Shown: positions 18,160-28,029, counted from the stretch's first letter. The stretch is DNA of 64,000 nt from an uncultured bacterium (GCA_937951895.1 CALFER010000034.1:1-64000); one strand, 5' to 3'. A program made the numbers and translations. The notes: generated by a model from the letters alone, not told the origin.

Positions 18160-18859
18160 ACTCCGCACTGCCGTTCTGTGGTCGATCATCTGGGTCGCCG
18201 CCGGGCATACCCTGCATGGTGTCGGCGCAACGGATGACGCCGCCCCGCTCGTGAACTTCATCAGTCGATTTCAGGTCTTCAGGATGTTTTCTTTCGACTT
18301 CAGTCAGGAGAACACAAACGCAACGACCGATCAGACCATCCGGGCGTCCGGGGAGGTCACGTTCGCCCCGCCGGCGCGGTTTCGATGGGATTATGCATCC
18401 AGACCACAGAATATTCTGGCATCGGACGGAGTCTGGCTGATGATGGTTCTCCCGGGAGACCGGCAGGTGATGCTGGAATCGGCGGTTGGAAATCCGGCAA
18501 TCTGGTCCCCGATATCGCTCCTATCGGATCCCGCAAGCATAGAACAGGAATTCGAGGTCAAGGCAGATGCTGCGGCCCCTGAAGGCCGATACCGATTCAA
18601 TCTGAAGCCCCGGACCGAAGACAAACCATTCAGCGGTATCGAATTCGAGTTTGCAAAGAGCTTTGACCGGATCGAGTTCAGCATGACGATCACGGATCTG
18701 GCGGGTAATCGGAATCACCTCGAGTTCACCCATTTCCGGTCACTCGATAAAGAAACCGACTTTCTGCCGCCCATACCGCGGAATTCCGATCTGACCGATT
18801 TCTCGGGACGCACACTCGACCGGAAAGACCCGCGTTACAGTCAATTGCGAAAGGAATGA
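18140..18859 (+). CDS. lolA: LolA-like outer-membrane lipoprotein carrier
   Basis: A 239-residue periplasmic protein with a signal peptide (TAVLWSIIWVAAGHTLHG). The body matches the LolA/LolB fold family: DFSQENTNATTD near the N-terminus, SGEVTFAPPARFRWDY, then SDGVWLMMVLP. LolA shuttles lipoproteins across the periplasm to the outer membrane. The ATG at 18140 overlaps ftsK by 20 bases; GAAGGAG (18121-18127) lies 12 bases upstream. The ftsK-lolA order is common in Gram-negative bacteria. The next gene overlaps it by ATGA. No LolCDE or LolB is visible in the window. Confidence 0.9.
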   Translation: MKMNSGKLRTAVLWSIIWVAAGHTLHGVGATDDAAPLVNFISRFQVFRMFSFDFSQENTNATTDQTIRASGEVTFAPPARFRWDYASRPQNILASDGVWLMMVLPGDRQVMLESAVGNPAIWSPISLLSDPASIEQEFEVKADAAAPEGRYRFNLKPRTEDKPFSGIEFEFAKSFDRIEFSMTITDLAGNRNHLEFTHFRSLDKETDFLPPIPRNSDLTDFSGRTLDRKDPRYSQLRKE

Positions 18860-19500
18860 GCATGTATCGCTACGGACTTCCACTTGTGATCCTGATGCTG
18901 GTGTCCTGCGCCGCTCCACGCTACTTCTCGGCACCGGGCGACAATGTGTATCTGCTGGCGGATTATCAGGATGCGATAAAGCTCTGGACGGCACATGACG
19001 AGAGTCATCACCGGCTGATCGGCATCGCGGATCTCAATGCCGTCTATCGGTCATGGGAGGTCCGCCAGGCATTCATCCAACTCGTGAAGAATCGCTGGAT
19101 GCCATCGGAAGAGATCATATCGAGAGCGGTTGAGCGCGAGATGCATGGATTTGAGAATGGGCACGAGTTTCTCCTTGGAATGTACTGTTTTGAGGAGTCC
19201 TGGCAGCGCATGACCGGTATCGATCCGGTCTGGCATCTCAGGCTCTGTTCCGACTCCGGTGGTCCGATCGACCCGGTGTTGATCGAGAAGATCGAACCGA
19301 AAGCCGAAGAATCCTGGATGTATCTGCCCGATATCACGCACGGGCGTTCTGTTTACCGTGTGGTGTTCCCTCAGACAGATGCTTTGGGACGCTCTGTGAT
19401 CGACCGGAGTACACGCCGTATCGCTCTGTATTGCGATTCGATCCTCTGCAACCTGACCCTGCGCTGGAAACTCGGTCCGGTTCCGGATACCTTACGATAG
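18856..19500 (+). CDS. Putative lipoprotein of unknown function
   Basis: A 214-residue protein with a lipoprotein signal: hydrophobic stretch LPLVILMLV followed by lipobox VSCA (Cys at residue 18). Its start ATGA overlaps the lolA stop, so it is the third gene of the ftsK-lolA unit and probably a client of LolA. The mature part is rich in aromatic and charged residues and holds four more cysteines (CFEESW, CSDS, CDSILC) that could form disulfides. I do not recognise a domain. Confidence 0.8.
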   Translation: MSMYRYGLPLVILMLVSCAAPRYFSAPGDNVYLLADYQDAIKLWTAHDESHHRLIGIADLNAVYRSWEVRQAFIQLVKNRWMPSEEIISRAVEREMHGFENGHEFLLGMYCFEESWQRMTGIDPVWHLRLCSDSGGPIDPVLIEKIEPKAEESWMYLPDITHGRSVYRVVFPQTDALGRSVIDRSTRRIALYCDSILCNLTLRWKLGPVPDTLR

Positions 19501-19507
19501 CCTTCAA

Positions 19508-20665
19508 TCAGACCGGTGTGTTGGGGTCTACGAGTTTTTTATACTCATCCAGAGCGAATCGGTCGGTCATCCCCGCCACATAATCGCAGATGATCCGTTT
19601 CCGGTCGGTTGGCGACGCGGACTGATGCAACCGCTGGATCTTTTCGGGCAGCAGTCGCGGAATCTCGTTGTATCGCAGAAACAGATCTTTCAGAAACCAT
19701 TTGGCCTTGGTCGTCATTCGGACGATTCGATGATGCAGATAGAAATGCGTGAGCAGATGCCCGGACAGTTCACGGATCATCGCCTGCATCGGATCGCTGA
19801 ATCGGATCAGATTCCGGGGATGCCGGCGGACCATCCCGATGGATGCCACGCCGGATGCCTCGATTGCCGCATGACTTGTCTGCAGCACGTCGCGGACCAT
19901 TTCGTCCTTCAGGTTCCGCACGGCGAGATACCGCAGCATTCCGTCATCCACCGAGTGCATGTCGATTCCACGGCATGCGATCGTCCAGAGCTGGATCCGG
20001 TTCAGATCCTCGGGCAGAAGAATACCGGCGCGGATGCCATCTTCAAGATCATGGCAGTTGTAGGCGAGTTCATCCGCGACGTTGACGGCCTGTGCTTCGA
20101 GCGTTGGCCTGGAGTCCGGCTCGAACTGATCGATTCTGGGTGCATCGTATGCACTGGCATGTTTGAGGATACCCTCACGGACTTCGTATGTCAGGTTAAG
20201 GCCCGGGAAGGATGGGTACCGTGTCTCGAGATGCTCGACGACGCGCAGGCTTTGCCGGTTGTGCTCGAACCCTCCGCAATCCTGCATGAGTTCATTGAGG
20301 ATGTCTTCACCGGCGTGGCCGAATGGTGTGTGACCGAGGTCGTGTGCGAGAGCGATGGCTTCCGTCAGGGAGGTATTCAGGCACAATGCGCGTGCGATGG
20401 AGATCGCGACCTGGGCGACTTCGAAGGTGTGGGTGAGGCGTGTGCGGTAGTGGTCACCTTCATAATTCACGAAAACCTGAGTTTTGTATTCGAGTCTTCG
20501 GAAAGCCTTCGAGTGAACGATCCGATCGACGTCCCGCTGAAAGCTTGTCCTGAATGCATGCTCCGGCTCCGGGTGCTCGCGTCCTCGGCTGTCACAACTC
20601 ATCTGGGCATACGTTGCAAGCACCTCCCGTTCCTGTTTCTCGAAATCGGCCCGCTTCATCAGCAT
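19508..20665 (-). CDS. dgt: dGTPase-like HD-domain deoxynucleoside triphosphate hydrolase
   Basis: A 385-residue member of the bacterial dNTP triphosphohydrolase family, which cuts dNTPs to nucleoside and tripolyphosphate. The HD metal site is visible: RLTHTFEVAQ (first His) and ALAHDLGHTPFGHAGE (His-Asp pair and following His). The N-terminal FQRDVDRIVHSKAFRRLEYKTQVF block is diagnostic. The ATG at 20665 has AGGTGA 5 bases upstream; a second Met lies two codons in. It is the last gene of the purine salvage operon, 3 bases after ade, and converges with the lipoprotein ending at 19500. Confidence 0.95.
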   Translation of the reverse strand: MLMKRADFEKQEREVLATYAQMSCDSRGREHPEPEHAFRTSFQRDVDRIVHSKAFRRLEYKTQVFVNYEGDHYRTRLTHTFEVAQVAISIARALCLNTSLTEAIALAHDLGHTPFGHAGEDILNELMQDCGGFEHNRQSLRVVEHLETRYPSFPGLNLTYEVREGILKHASAYDAPRIDQFEPDSRPTLEAQAVNVADELAYNCHDLEDGIRAGILLPEDLNRIQLWTIACRGIDMHSVDDGMLRYLAVRNLKDEMVRDVLQTSHAAIEASGVASIGMVRRHPRNLIRFSDPMQAMIRELSGHLLTHFYLHHRIVRMTTKAKWFLKDLFLRYNEIPRLLPEKIQRLHQSASPTDRKRIICDYVAGMTDRFALDEYKKLVDPNTPV

Positions 20666-20668
20666 GTT

Positions 20669-22411
20669 TCACCTGGATACGAACAGATCGACAAAACTGA
20701 AGGTTCGAACATCGAAAAGGCCTCGATCCGTGAGTTTGATATCCGGAATGACCGGCAGTGACATGAACGCGAGGGTCATGAAGGGATGTTCGAGGGTGCA
20801 GCCCAGGCGATGGGAGGTACGGACGAGCGCATCGAGGCGCTGTCTGACTTCAGGCAGTGGTTTGTCCGACATCAGGCCACCGATCGGCAACGGTAATGCC
20901 TCCACAACCTCACCATCGACCGCCGCCGCCAATCCTCCCTGCTGCTTCACCAACTGGACGACCGCAGCGAATATATCCTCATCCCGCACGCCAATGGCGA
21001 TGATGTTGTGCGAATCGTGCGCGATGGTCGATGCAATCGCACCTTTTTTCAATCCGAATCCCCTCACCATTCCGATGCCGGTTCGGCCGGAACCATAATG
21101 GCGTTCGATAACAGCCATTTTGAGGAGGTCACGGGATGGATCCGAGACGATGCAGCCGTTTTCGGAAACCGGGTTGGTTTCGATACATTCTCGCGTGACG
21201 ATCTGTCCGGGAATGGCCTCGATGACTCGAAATGCGTCCGACTCGATCCGGCGGCAGAAATGGTCCAGTTCGATCCACTTGACGTTGACAGAACCTCTGA
21301 GATTCAAATGCGACCGTTCGACGTTGGCATACGTTGCCGTGCCGTCTTCCGCGACGCAGATACCGTTTTTGAACACTTTTGAGATCACAAACTTCGGAAG
21401 ATCGTCGATGACAATCAGATCGGCGGCATATCCGGGAGCGACAGCTCCGATCTGCTTCAATCCGAAGTACCGTGCGGTGTTGATTGTTGCGAGCTGGATG
21501 GCGGAGACCGGATCGAGCCCTTCCGCGATCGCCGTTCGCACCATCTGATCGATATGGCCGATATCCATGAGTTCCGCCGGATTGCGATCATCGGTGACGA
21601 AGAAGCACTGGCTGATGGTGTGGGGGGTTACGATGGGGAGCAGATCTTTGAGGTTTTTCGTTGTCGATCCTTCACGGATCATGATGTGCATCCCCAACCG
21701 AAGCTTCTCCATCGCCTCGGTCACCGTCGTGCACTCATGATCCGATCGCATGCCGGCTGCGATGTAGGCATTGAGGTCGGCACCGGAGAGTCCGGGGGCA
21801 TGACCATCGATGAGCTTGGACTCTGCGATCCGGATTTTATCCAGGACTTCGTCATGGCAGTTCAGGACGCCTGGAAAATTCATCATTTCGCCCATCCCGA
21901 GCACCCATCGATCCTGGATCATGGACAGCAGGTCGATGGCCTTGAGTTCCGCTCCGGCGGTTTCCATCGCCGTCGCGGGCACGCATGACGGGAGCATCAT
22001 GTAAACACTGATCGGGTTGTACTTGCTCGACTTGAGCATATATCCGACGCCGGTCATTCCCATGACATTCGCAATCTCATGCGGGTCGAGAATAATGGTT
22101 GTTGTGCCATGCGGAACGACCGCACGGGCAAACTCGGGAATCGGCACCATTGAACTCTCGACATGCAGATGCCCGTCGATCAATCCCGGAGCGCACCAGC
22201 GGCCTTCGAGATCGACGATGCGAGCACCTTCATATCCGGTACCGATTGCAGCGATCACTCCATCGATGACGGCTATCTCTCCGTTGGTTATATCGTGTGA
22301 AAAGACATTGATGATTCGGGCATTTCGGATGACGAGATCGCAGGGGATCTGTCGTCTGGCAGCCTGAATCAGGCGTTCGATATCCGGTTTACTTCGAATG
22401 TATGTTTCCAT
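20669..22411 (-). CDS. ade: Adenine deaminase
   Basis: A 580-residue amidohydrolase that converts adenine to hypoxanthine and ammonia. Metal ligands are seen in DGHLHVESSM, and HGTTTIILDPHEIANVMG and SDHECTTVTEAMEKL are typical of bacterial Ade. The start is set at the ATG at 22411 (METYIRSK), with AGGAAA directly upstream. The open frame extends to 22462 but would overlap hpt by 74 bases, against 23 with this start. The product hypoxanthine is the substrate of Hpt, encoded just upstream. Confidence 0.96.
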   Translation of the reverse strand: METYIRSKPDIERLIQAARRQIPCDLVIRNARIINVFSHDITNGEIAVIDGVIAAIGTGYEGARIVDLEGRWCAPGLIDGHLHVESSMVPIPEFARAVVPHGTTTIILDPHEIANVMGMTGVGYMLKSSKYNPISVYMMLPSCVPATAMETAGAELKAIDLLSMIQDRWVLGMGEMMNFPGVLNCHDEVLDKIRIAESKLIDGHAPGLSGADLNAYIAAGMRSDHECTTVTEAMEKLRLGMHIMIREGSTTKNLKDLLPIVTPHTISQCFFVTDDRNPAELMDIGHIDQMVRTAIAEGLDPVSAIQLATINTARYFGLKQIGAVAPGYAADLIVIDDLPKFVISKVFKNGICVAEDGTATYANVERSHLNLRGSVNVKWIELDHFCRRIESDAFRVIEAIPGQIVTRECIETNPVSENGCIVSDPSRDLLKMAVIERHYGSGRTGIGMVRGFGLKKGAIASTIAHDSHNIIAIGVRDEDIFAAVVQLVKQQGGLAAAVDGEVVEALPLPIGGLMSDKPLPEVRQRLDALVRTSHRLGCTLEHPFMTLAFMSLPVIPDIKLTDRGLFDVRTFSFVDLFVSR

Positions 22412-22928
22412 TTTCCTGCTCAAAATAGGCGATATACGGAAGATTTCTGTAGTGCTGGTCATAATCCAGGCCGTATCCGATTACGAATTTGTTCGGGATA
22501 TCGAACCCTTTGAAATCAGCCAGTGTTTCGTCAGGATGATTGTCGGATTTATCAAGGAGCGCGCAGACCGCGAGCGAGGCGGGTGAACGAGCAAGAAGGA
22601 GGCGTTTGAGGTATTTCAGGGTCAGGCCGCTGTCGACGATGTCCTCGATGACGATGACATGACGCTGGAAGAGGGGGATATCGAGATCCTTGAGAATTCG
22701 TACGATTCCCGATGTCGTGGTGCTCGATCCATAACTCGATACGGCCATGAAATCGACTGTGTGGGGGATGTCGATTGCGCGCGTCAGGTCGGCGAGAAAC
22801 ACGTAAGCGCCCTTGAGGATACCTACGAGCAGTGGATTTTTCTGAGCGTATTGCTCGGTGATCATCTTCCCGAGTTCGGAGACCCGACGTTGAAGTGTTT
22901 CCGTATCGATCAGAATTTTATAGTTCAC
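22389..22928 (-). CDS. hpt: Hypoxanthine phosphoribosyltransferase
   Basis: A 179-residue type I phosphoribosyltransferase that makes IMP or GMP from hypoxanthine or guanine and PRPP. The PRPP loop VIVIEDIVDSGLTL, the SSYGSSTTTSG flexible loop and FVIGYGLDYDQHYRNLPYI at the C-terminus are diagnostic. The start is GTG with GGAGG 6 bases upstream. First gene of hpt-ade-dgt, a compact purine salvage and dNTP clean-up operon. The 71-base upstream gap has no clear promoter. Confidence 0.96.
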   Translation of the reverse strand: MNYKILIDTETLQRRVSELGKMITEQYAQKNPLLVGILKGAYVFLADLTRAIDIPHTVDFMAVSSYGSSTTTSGIVRILKDLDIPLFQRHVIVIEDIVDSGLTLKYLKRLLLARSPASLAVCALLDKSDNHPDETLADFKGFDIPNKFVIGYGLDYDQHYRNLPYIAYFEQENGNIHSK

Positions 22929-22999
22929 TCCCTACCTCCATCCTCTCATTGGAATCCGAATCAGTATGTTCAGTCTATTCCAGTGGCACAGGCCTGCGT

Positions 23000-23893
23000 T
23001 CAGTTGAAGTAACACACATAAATCATCGCCGCGAGTGTTCGATCATCCGTCCCGGCACCGATCCGTGAGGGGACGTAGCTGGGTTCCATCACAAGGTTGA
23101 TCTCGGTCTGGGACTGATCCGAAAACACAGTCGGATCGATGGCAAGAATTGCAGAGAAGTTGCCGGTGAGATTCTCGAAAGTCTGCAGAATCCGATCGTT
23201 ATGCTTGACAGTGAGTTTGGAAGGGGATTTCAGGATCGAGGAAGGAGCCCACCCTTTCAGATACAGCTCAGCGGGGCGACCGGGATTCATGAGTGTCAGA
23301 TGCGCTTCGTCCGCAATCCATCTCCAGGATGTTTTTTCGACCGGATTTTTTTCGAGTTGATGCCACCCGAGGCCGAAGCGGATGCGAGCTTCCGGAAGGT
23401 CATCGGGGGACCGTGGCGGCGTGACCGCAATCTCGGCGACCGGCAACTTGTCTTTCCCGGTGTCTCCGCTTCCGGGCAGAACAAACTTGCTCGTCGAATT
23501 CTGCTCATACAACCCCATGGTCGCGGTGACTTTCATGTTTTTAGTAATCAGAGGCACGTAAACGATTCGTTCATATTCGTAAGTCTGGTTCGGTGTCCAG
23601 TTCCGAGCGGACGGCTCGATCGGATGATCGTCCTGCCACATGATCGCGCCATTGTCATTGACGAAATGCACCTTGGCAAACATCTCACCCGTGAAGGACT
23701 TGAATGCCGGACCGGTTTTCCACCCGTATGTGATTCTCAGAATACTGTTTCCTGCCACGGCTGTCCGGTCGATTTTCATCGACGGGGTGACATCGATGGC
23801 GACCATCGCATGCTCGGACGCTTTCTTTTCATGGCATGCAGAGAACAAGAGAATGATTGCTGCCGAGAGAACCAGAGAGGGCCGGACGGACAT
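23000..23893 (-). CDS. Putative lipoprotein (297 aa), unknown function
   Basis: The N-terminus has a signal ending in lipobox FSAC (Cys20) followed by charged HEKKASEH. The mature part is beta-rich with no domain I recognise; phrases such as RITYGWKTGPAF and the regular strand pattern suggest an immunoglobulin-like or other beta-sandwich fold. It starts one base after the stop of the upstream lipoprotein gene, so the two are an operon and may act together at the cell surface or in the periplasm. Confidence 0.8.
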   Translation of the reverse strand: MSVRPSLVLSAAIILLFSACHEKKASEHAMVAIDVTPSMKIDRTAVAGNSILRITYGWKTGPAFKSFTGEMFAKVHFVNDNGAIMWQDDHPIEPSARNWTPNQTYEYERIVYVPLITKNMKVTATMGLYEQNSTSKFVLPGSGDTGKDKLPVAEIAVTPPRSPDDLPEARIRFGLGWHQLEKNPVEKTSWRWIADEAHLTLMNPGRPAELYLKGWAPSSILKSPSKLTVKHNDRILQTFENLTGNFSAILAIDPTVFSDQSQTEINLVMEPSYVPSRIGAGTDDRTLAAMIYVCYFN

Positions 23894-23894
23894 C

Positions 23895-25031
23895 TCAGAG
23901 AACCTTGCCGATCAGCGACGGGTTCGCCGAACTGATCGCGGCATATCCCGCAAAGATGCCCTGGCCGAAGAGCTTTGTCTGGTATTCGCAAACAACCTTG
24001 TTGCCGATGACACTGCTCACCCGGACCATTCCCTTGAATGCGGTTTTATCCGGGCCGATGACTTCTTTGGAAATCGGATTGACCTCATTGTCGTAGATCT
24101 CGAAAAGATCCCCCTGAGCGGCGGTCGTTCCGGCAGGCAGTTCGATTGTGTACTGCGAGACGTCACCGAACTTGATCATACAGACACCGGCGTTTTCCGG
24201 TGAATATGCGTAAATATAGTATTTTTTCGGAATGATCCTGGTCACCGTGACACCCTTGAGATCCCTCAACTGGACCCAGTTCTTTTCTTCGAGATCGGTG
24301 ATCCAAACACCTTCGATGTTTCGATAGGATGTCATGACCTTCCATTGGTTTTCGAAGGGAAATCGGCTGTCCCGCAGGCGTTCATACTCCGCTTTCTGAA
24401 TTTCCTGTTCCTGTAATTTATCATTGAGTTGGAAGTACTTTTCACCGATCTTATAGATGATCGTCTGGTCCTCGTTGGTCAGATATGGATACGTTCCGGG
24501 GCGATCGGTCACGTTGATCGGTTCATTCATCCATGTCCCCTCGGTGTTCATGACGATCCCGACATTTTCGCCTTCCCAGCTGTTGGGTTTCAGACGGAAT
24601 TGCTCAAAGATGTATTTGATCTTGCCTTCATCCTGAAAATACATTCCGAAAGAAGGATTGCGGCCATTAGTCCCCATTTTGTATTTCCGACGATCACGGA
24701 AATAAAAATAATGGATGGTGCCGGTTTTATCGCTGTAGATCGCGCTGTCGCCATCGCCACGAAAATCCGGTTCGGGGCCGAAGTCAAGCGCCGAGAAGTC
24801 CGCGCTGAACGCGCAGACATTGACTGGGGTCAGAAGCTTCTCCCGGATGATGGCTTCCTCATCGAATATATCTCCACTCCGGATCTTCTCTGCAACTTCT
24901 TTGGCTTCGTTGAGCTTTTTCTGAAACTCGGCTTCATCCCGTTTATTCGAGCCGTTTTCGGAGCCGCATCCCCAGACCAGCATCACGCAGGTCACAAGGA
25001 ATACGAGGCAGGTCCATCGCTTTGATATCAT
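23895..25031 (-). CDS. Putative lipoprotein (378 aa) with SH3-like or S1-like C-terminus
   Basis: The start at 25031 (MISKRWTCLVFLV) is chosen because GGAGG lies 9 bases before it and it gives a clean lipoprotein signal with lipobox VWGC (Cys21). An open frame extends upstream into the promoter region. Residues about 30-60 are a charged helix (EFQKKLNEAKEVAEKI). The C-terminal 90 residues contain short beta strands of the kind KTAFKGMVRVSSVIGNKVVCEY that look like a small beta-barrel, possibly SH3-like. No known family recognised. First gene of a two-lipoprotein operon with its own promoter. Confidence 0.8.
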   Translation of the reverse strand: MISKRWTCLVFLVTCVMLVWGCGSENGSNKRDEAEFQKKLNEAKEVAEKIRSGDIFDEEAIIREKLLTPVNVCAFSADFSALDFGPEPDFRGDGDSAIYSDKTGTIHYFYFRDRRKYKMGTNGRNPSFGMYFQDEGKIKYIFEQFRLKPNSWEGENVGIVMNTEGTWMNEPINVTDRPGTYPYLTNEDQTIIYKIGEKYFQLNDKLQEQEIQKAEYERLRDSRFPFENQWKVMTSYRNIEGVWITDLEEKNWVQLRDLKGVTVTRIIPKKYYIYAYSPENAGVCMIKFGDVSQYTIELPAGTTAAQGDLFEIYDNEVNPISKEVIGPDKTAFKGMVRVSSVIGNKVVCEYQTKLFGQGIFAGYAAISSANPSLIGKVL

Positions 25032-25101
25032 GATTCGGATCCTCCATGCGGTCATTGCGTTGCTCGATATCCATGCGAAACAGCAACATATCAAAGAAGT
25101 A

Positions 25102-25130
25102 CTTATAATTGATACGGCATTGAAAGTCAA
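25102..25130 (-). promoter_or_regulatory. Promoter of the two-lipoprotein operon
   Basis: TTGACT (25130-25125) and TATAAG (25107-25102) on the minus strand are exactly 17 bases apart, about 65 bases upstream of the first ATG. The 208-base divergent region 25032-25239 holds no other gene. Confidence 0.65.
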
Positions 25131-25239
25131 CAGAACCGGGCACACAGAACCGAGCAGAATCCCGTTGCCGATCACATCTCCCGGACATTTATCTCGGACG
25201 ATATTAGTGATATCGTTGAGCCCTCACGGGGAGGGCGCG

Positions 25240-27543
25240 ATGAATCGATTGAAACTGGCCATGATATCCACGGGTTTTATTGTCTCAGGCGCAATCGGTC
25301 TGACATACGAAGTCGTCTGGCAGCGCAAGATGTCGTTGATTTTCGGGACCACGTTACCTGCCACCACCGCTGTTCTGGCGGCCTTCATGGGCGGCCTGGC
25401 TCTCGGGAGCTTCATCTTCGGCCGGATTGCCGACCGACATGCCTCCCCCCTTCGTCTCTATGGCATCCTGGAGATCGGAACGGGAGTCTACTGCCTCCTC
25501 ACACCATCACTGTTTGATCTGATTCACCGGATTCACATCGCGTTATTCCGCCTCATGGGCGACTCGATTCCTCTCCAGATTCTCAGATTTGCCCTCGCGC
25601 TCGTGACGATCTGCGTTCCCTGCCTTTTCATGGGCGGAACTCTCCCGGTTCTCACCCGTGCGATCACGCTGTCTCGCGACACACTTCGGGACCGCCTTGC
25701 ACTGCTGTATTTTTTCAACACTCTGGGAGCCGTCATCGGCACATTGATCACCGGATTCATCCTCATTCGAAGTCTCGGAATGACCCACGTCACCCATCTC
25801 GCGGTCTTCGGCAACATCATACTGGGTCTCGGTTTCATTGCGCTTGGACGCAACGAGCAGGTGTTACCGGGTCGAGCAGCGGAATCGGATGATCCTCCGA
25901 TTTCACGCCGTTATCTGCTTCCGGCTACCTATTGTCTCTTCGGAGCTATCGGAATGGGCGCAGAACTCGCCTGGTTCCGCACCTTGAATCTTGTCATCGG
26001 GTCCACCGTGTATGCGTTCACGATGCTGCTTTCTGCATTTCTTCTCGGGATCGCCTCCGGCAGTTTTCTGCTCAAACAAATCCGAACGCGAACATCCCAC
26101 CCCATACAGTGGGTCGGGGGTCTGATGATCGCCACCGGTTTGATGATTGCGGTCTCTATCGCAGTTCTCAGTCGTCTGCCGGTCTTAGTTCTCTGGCTGT
26201 TTCCGATGTTTCACGAGAGTTTTATTGCCTGGCAGGTCTGCCTTTTCTCTCTGGGTCTGCTCACCGTGCTCCCCGCCACATTATGCATGGGCGCGCTGTT
26301 TCCCGTTGTCTGCGAAGCCTATATTTCTGAGATGCGCACGGTGGCGAGAAGTGTCGGGCATTTGTATCTGTGGAACACCCTTGGCGGAATTGCCGGCACG
26401 ATCATCGCAGGATTTCTCCTTATCCCCCTGATCGGATCCAGGTTTTCCCTGATCGTCTTCGCCGCGGTCTGTCTGCTTATGGGATGTTTCATGCTGGTCG
26501 CCTATCAGCCGAAACGCCAGATCGCCACGCTCGGAATCATCAGTCTCATTCTGCTGTATCTGCTCCCATCCTGGGATCGGGTTCTGTTTGACAGTGGTGT
26601 GTATCTCTATGCCCCTCAGATGAAGGACGGCTTCGAGGCCGATCGGAGCATGTTGTTTGAAGAAGAGAGTGTGCATTCATATGTCACGGTTTCGGAAAAG
26701 GCGGGAATTCGCAGTCTGAGGATCAACGGCAAGACAGATGGTTCAGACGGAGCTGATCTCTATACCCAGATCCTGCTTGCACAGCTTCCATTGCTGCATG
26801 CGCAGAATGCCGGAAATGTCCTGATCATCGGCCTGGGGACCGGGGTCACCCAGGGGAGCGCGCTGACCTATCCGTCGGTGGTTTCGGAATGTATCGAAAT
26901 CGATCCGGCGGTCATCCGCGCGGCGCGGTATTTTGATCATATCTCGGGACAGGCCCTTTCCAATCCCAGGGGGCGGATCATCAGGGAAGATGCGCGAACG
27001 GTGTTGTCTGCGGCGAGAAATCGGTATGACGTAGTGATTTCCGAACCATCGAATCCGTGGATCAGCGGCGTGTCCAATCTGTTCACGATCGAGCACTTTC
27101 GGGCGTGTCGGGATGCGCTGACCGATCAGGGCATCATGTGTCAATGGATCCACTCCTACTACATGAGTTCGTCGACACTGCTATCTGTTTTCCATACGTT
27201 TTCATCTGTATTTCCGCATTGTTCAGTCTGGCAGGGCAGCCCGGGGGATTATCTCCTGCTCGGTTCAATGCGGGAATTCGAGATCGATCCGGAGTTGCTA
27301 TGGGATGGCGGGCTGCCACGGAGTGTGACGGATGATCTGGCTCGCATCGATATCCTGTCTGCATCGGATCTTGCAGACAGACACCTGATGAACGATGCCC
27401 AGATTCGCCGGATGGTCACCGAGCATCATGCCCGGATCAATTCGGACGATCATCCGGTTGTGGAATTCGATTCGCCGCAAAGTCTGTTTCAGAACACTGT
27501 ATACGCGAACGAACAGCTGCTTCGGAGCTATTCGTCGCGTTGA
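25240..27543 (+). CDS. MFS-like membrane domain fused to spermidine synthase-like domain
   Basis: A 767-residue protein. The first about 480 residues hold roughly twelve membrane helices in MFS-like pattern (GLALGSFIFGRIADR is an MFS loop motif). The C-terminal about 280 residues are a Rossmann-fold aminopropyltransferase-like domain: LIIGLGTGVTQGSAL (nucleotide or dcSAM loop), CIEIDPAV, REDARTVL and VISEPSNPWISGVSNLFT. Such fused MFS/spermidine synthases are widespread but poorly characterised; true polyamine synthesis is not assured. The ATG at 25240 has GGGGAGGG 5 bases upstream. Divergent from the lipoprotein operon and convergent with the pilus operon end. Confidence 0.9.
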   Translation: MNRLKLAMISTGFIVSGAIGLTYEVVWQRKMSLIFGTTLPATTAVLAAFMGGLALGSFIFGRIADRHASPLRLYGILEIGTGVYCLLTPSLFDLIHRIHIALFRLMGDSIPLQILRFALALVTICVPCLFMGGTLPVLTRAITLSRDTLRDRLALLYFFNTLGAVIGTLITGFILIRSLGMTHVTHLAVFGNIILGLGFIALGRNEQVLPGRAAESDDPPISRRYLLPATYCLFGAIGMGAELAWFRTLNLVIGSTVYAFTMLLSAFLLGIASGSFLLKQIRTRTSHPIQWVGGLMIATGLMIAVSIAVLSRLPVLVLWLFPMFHESFIAWQVCLFSLGLLTVLPATLCMGALFPVVCEAYISEMRTVARSVGHLYLWNTLGGIAGTIIAGFLLIPLIGSRFSLIVFAAVCLLMGCFMLVAYQPKRQIATLGIISLILLYLLPSWDRVLFDSGVYLYAPQMKDGFEADRSMLFEEESVHSYVTVSEKAGIRSLRINGKTDGSDGADLYTQILLAQLPLLHAQNAGNVLIIGLGTGVTQGSALTYPSVVSECIEIDPAVIRAARYFDHISGQALSNPRGRIIREDARTVLSAARNRYDVVISEPSNPWISGVSNLFTIEHFRACRDALTDQGIMCQWIHSYYMSSSTLLSVFHTFSSVFPHCSVWQGSPGDYLLLGSMREFEIDPELLWDGGLPRSVTDDLARIDILSASDLADRHLMNDAQIRRMVTEHHARINSDDHPVVEFDSPQSLFQNTVYANEQLLRSYSSR

Positions 27544-27582
27544 TGCGATGTGGAGTCGCTGAATCCGTGTGGATCGGCAGAG

Positions 27583-28029
27583 TTACTCGACGATGGCCTT
27601 TCCCGCCTTCAGATCCTGTTCGGCGTAGATATTGAATTTCCAGACTTTTTTCCCGACGATGGGAAATGAGATCTCTTCATCGTACTTGACGCGGACCGTA
27701 AACTGTTTGTTTTCCGGCCACTGGACATCGACCTGCTTGTCCGCATCCTTGATCGGGACATGCAGTTTCTTTGCGGCTTCCAGAACCATCTCGCGCATCG
27801 TATATTCGTTGAATCCACCGCGCGCGTATTCTTTGTAGGCATGCGCATAATCGATGTTCAAAATCTTGATGATCTCCTGTTCGAATTTCATGCTTTTGAT
27901 TTTGACCGGTATTAATTTGTATCCTAAGAATCCGATTATCGCGATGATGACCAGTGTCACGACCATCGGGGTTTTGGATTCCGCCTTACCGGATTGACTC
28001 CGAATCAGCCTCGATACATTGAACGACAT
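27583..28029 (-). CDS. Small membrane-anchored protein at the end of the pilus operon
   Basis: A 148-residue protein with one N-terminal membrane helix (about residues 21-40) and a soluble C-terminal domain of about 105 residues that would lie outside the cytoplasm. The layout, with LIPVKIKSMKFEQEI after the helix, recalls DUF4845-type proteins, but I cannot confirm this. The start at 28029 has GGAGG 6 bases upstream. It follows pilR by 25 bases, so it may be a pilus assembly or regulatory accessory. Confidence 0.75.
   Translation of the reverse strand: MSFNVSRLIRSQSGKAESKTPMVVTLVIIAIIGFLGYKLIPVKIKSMKFEQEIIKILNIDYAHAYKEYARGGFNEYTMREMVLEAAKKLHVPIKDADKQVDVQWPENKQFTVRVKYDEEISFPIVGKKVWKFNIYAEQDLKAGKAIVE

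Noticed and set aside
19625..20761. 378-residue open frame on the plus strand
   Set aside because: Antisense to dgt, which has full HD-domain motifs.
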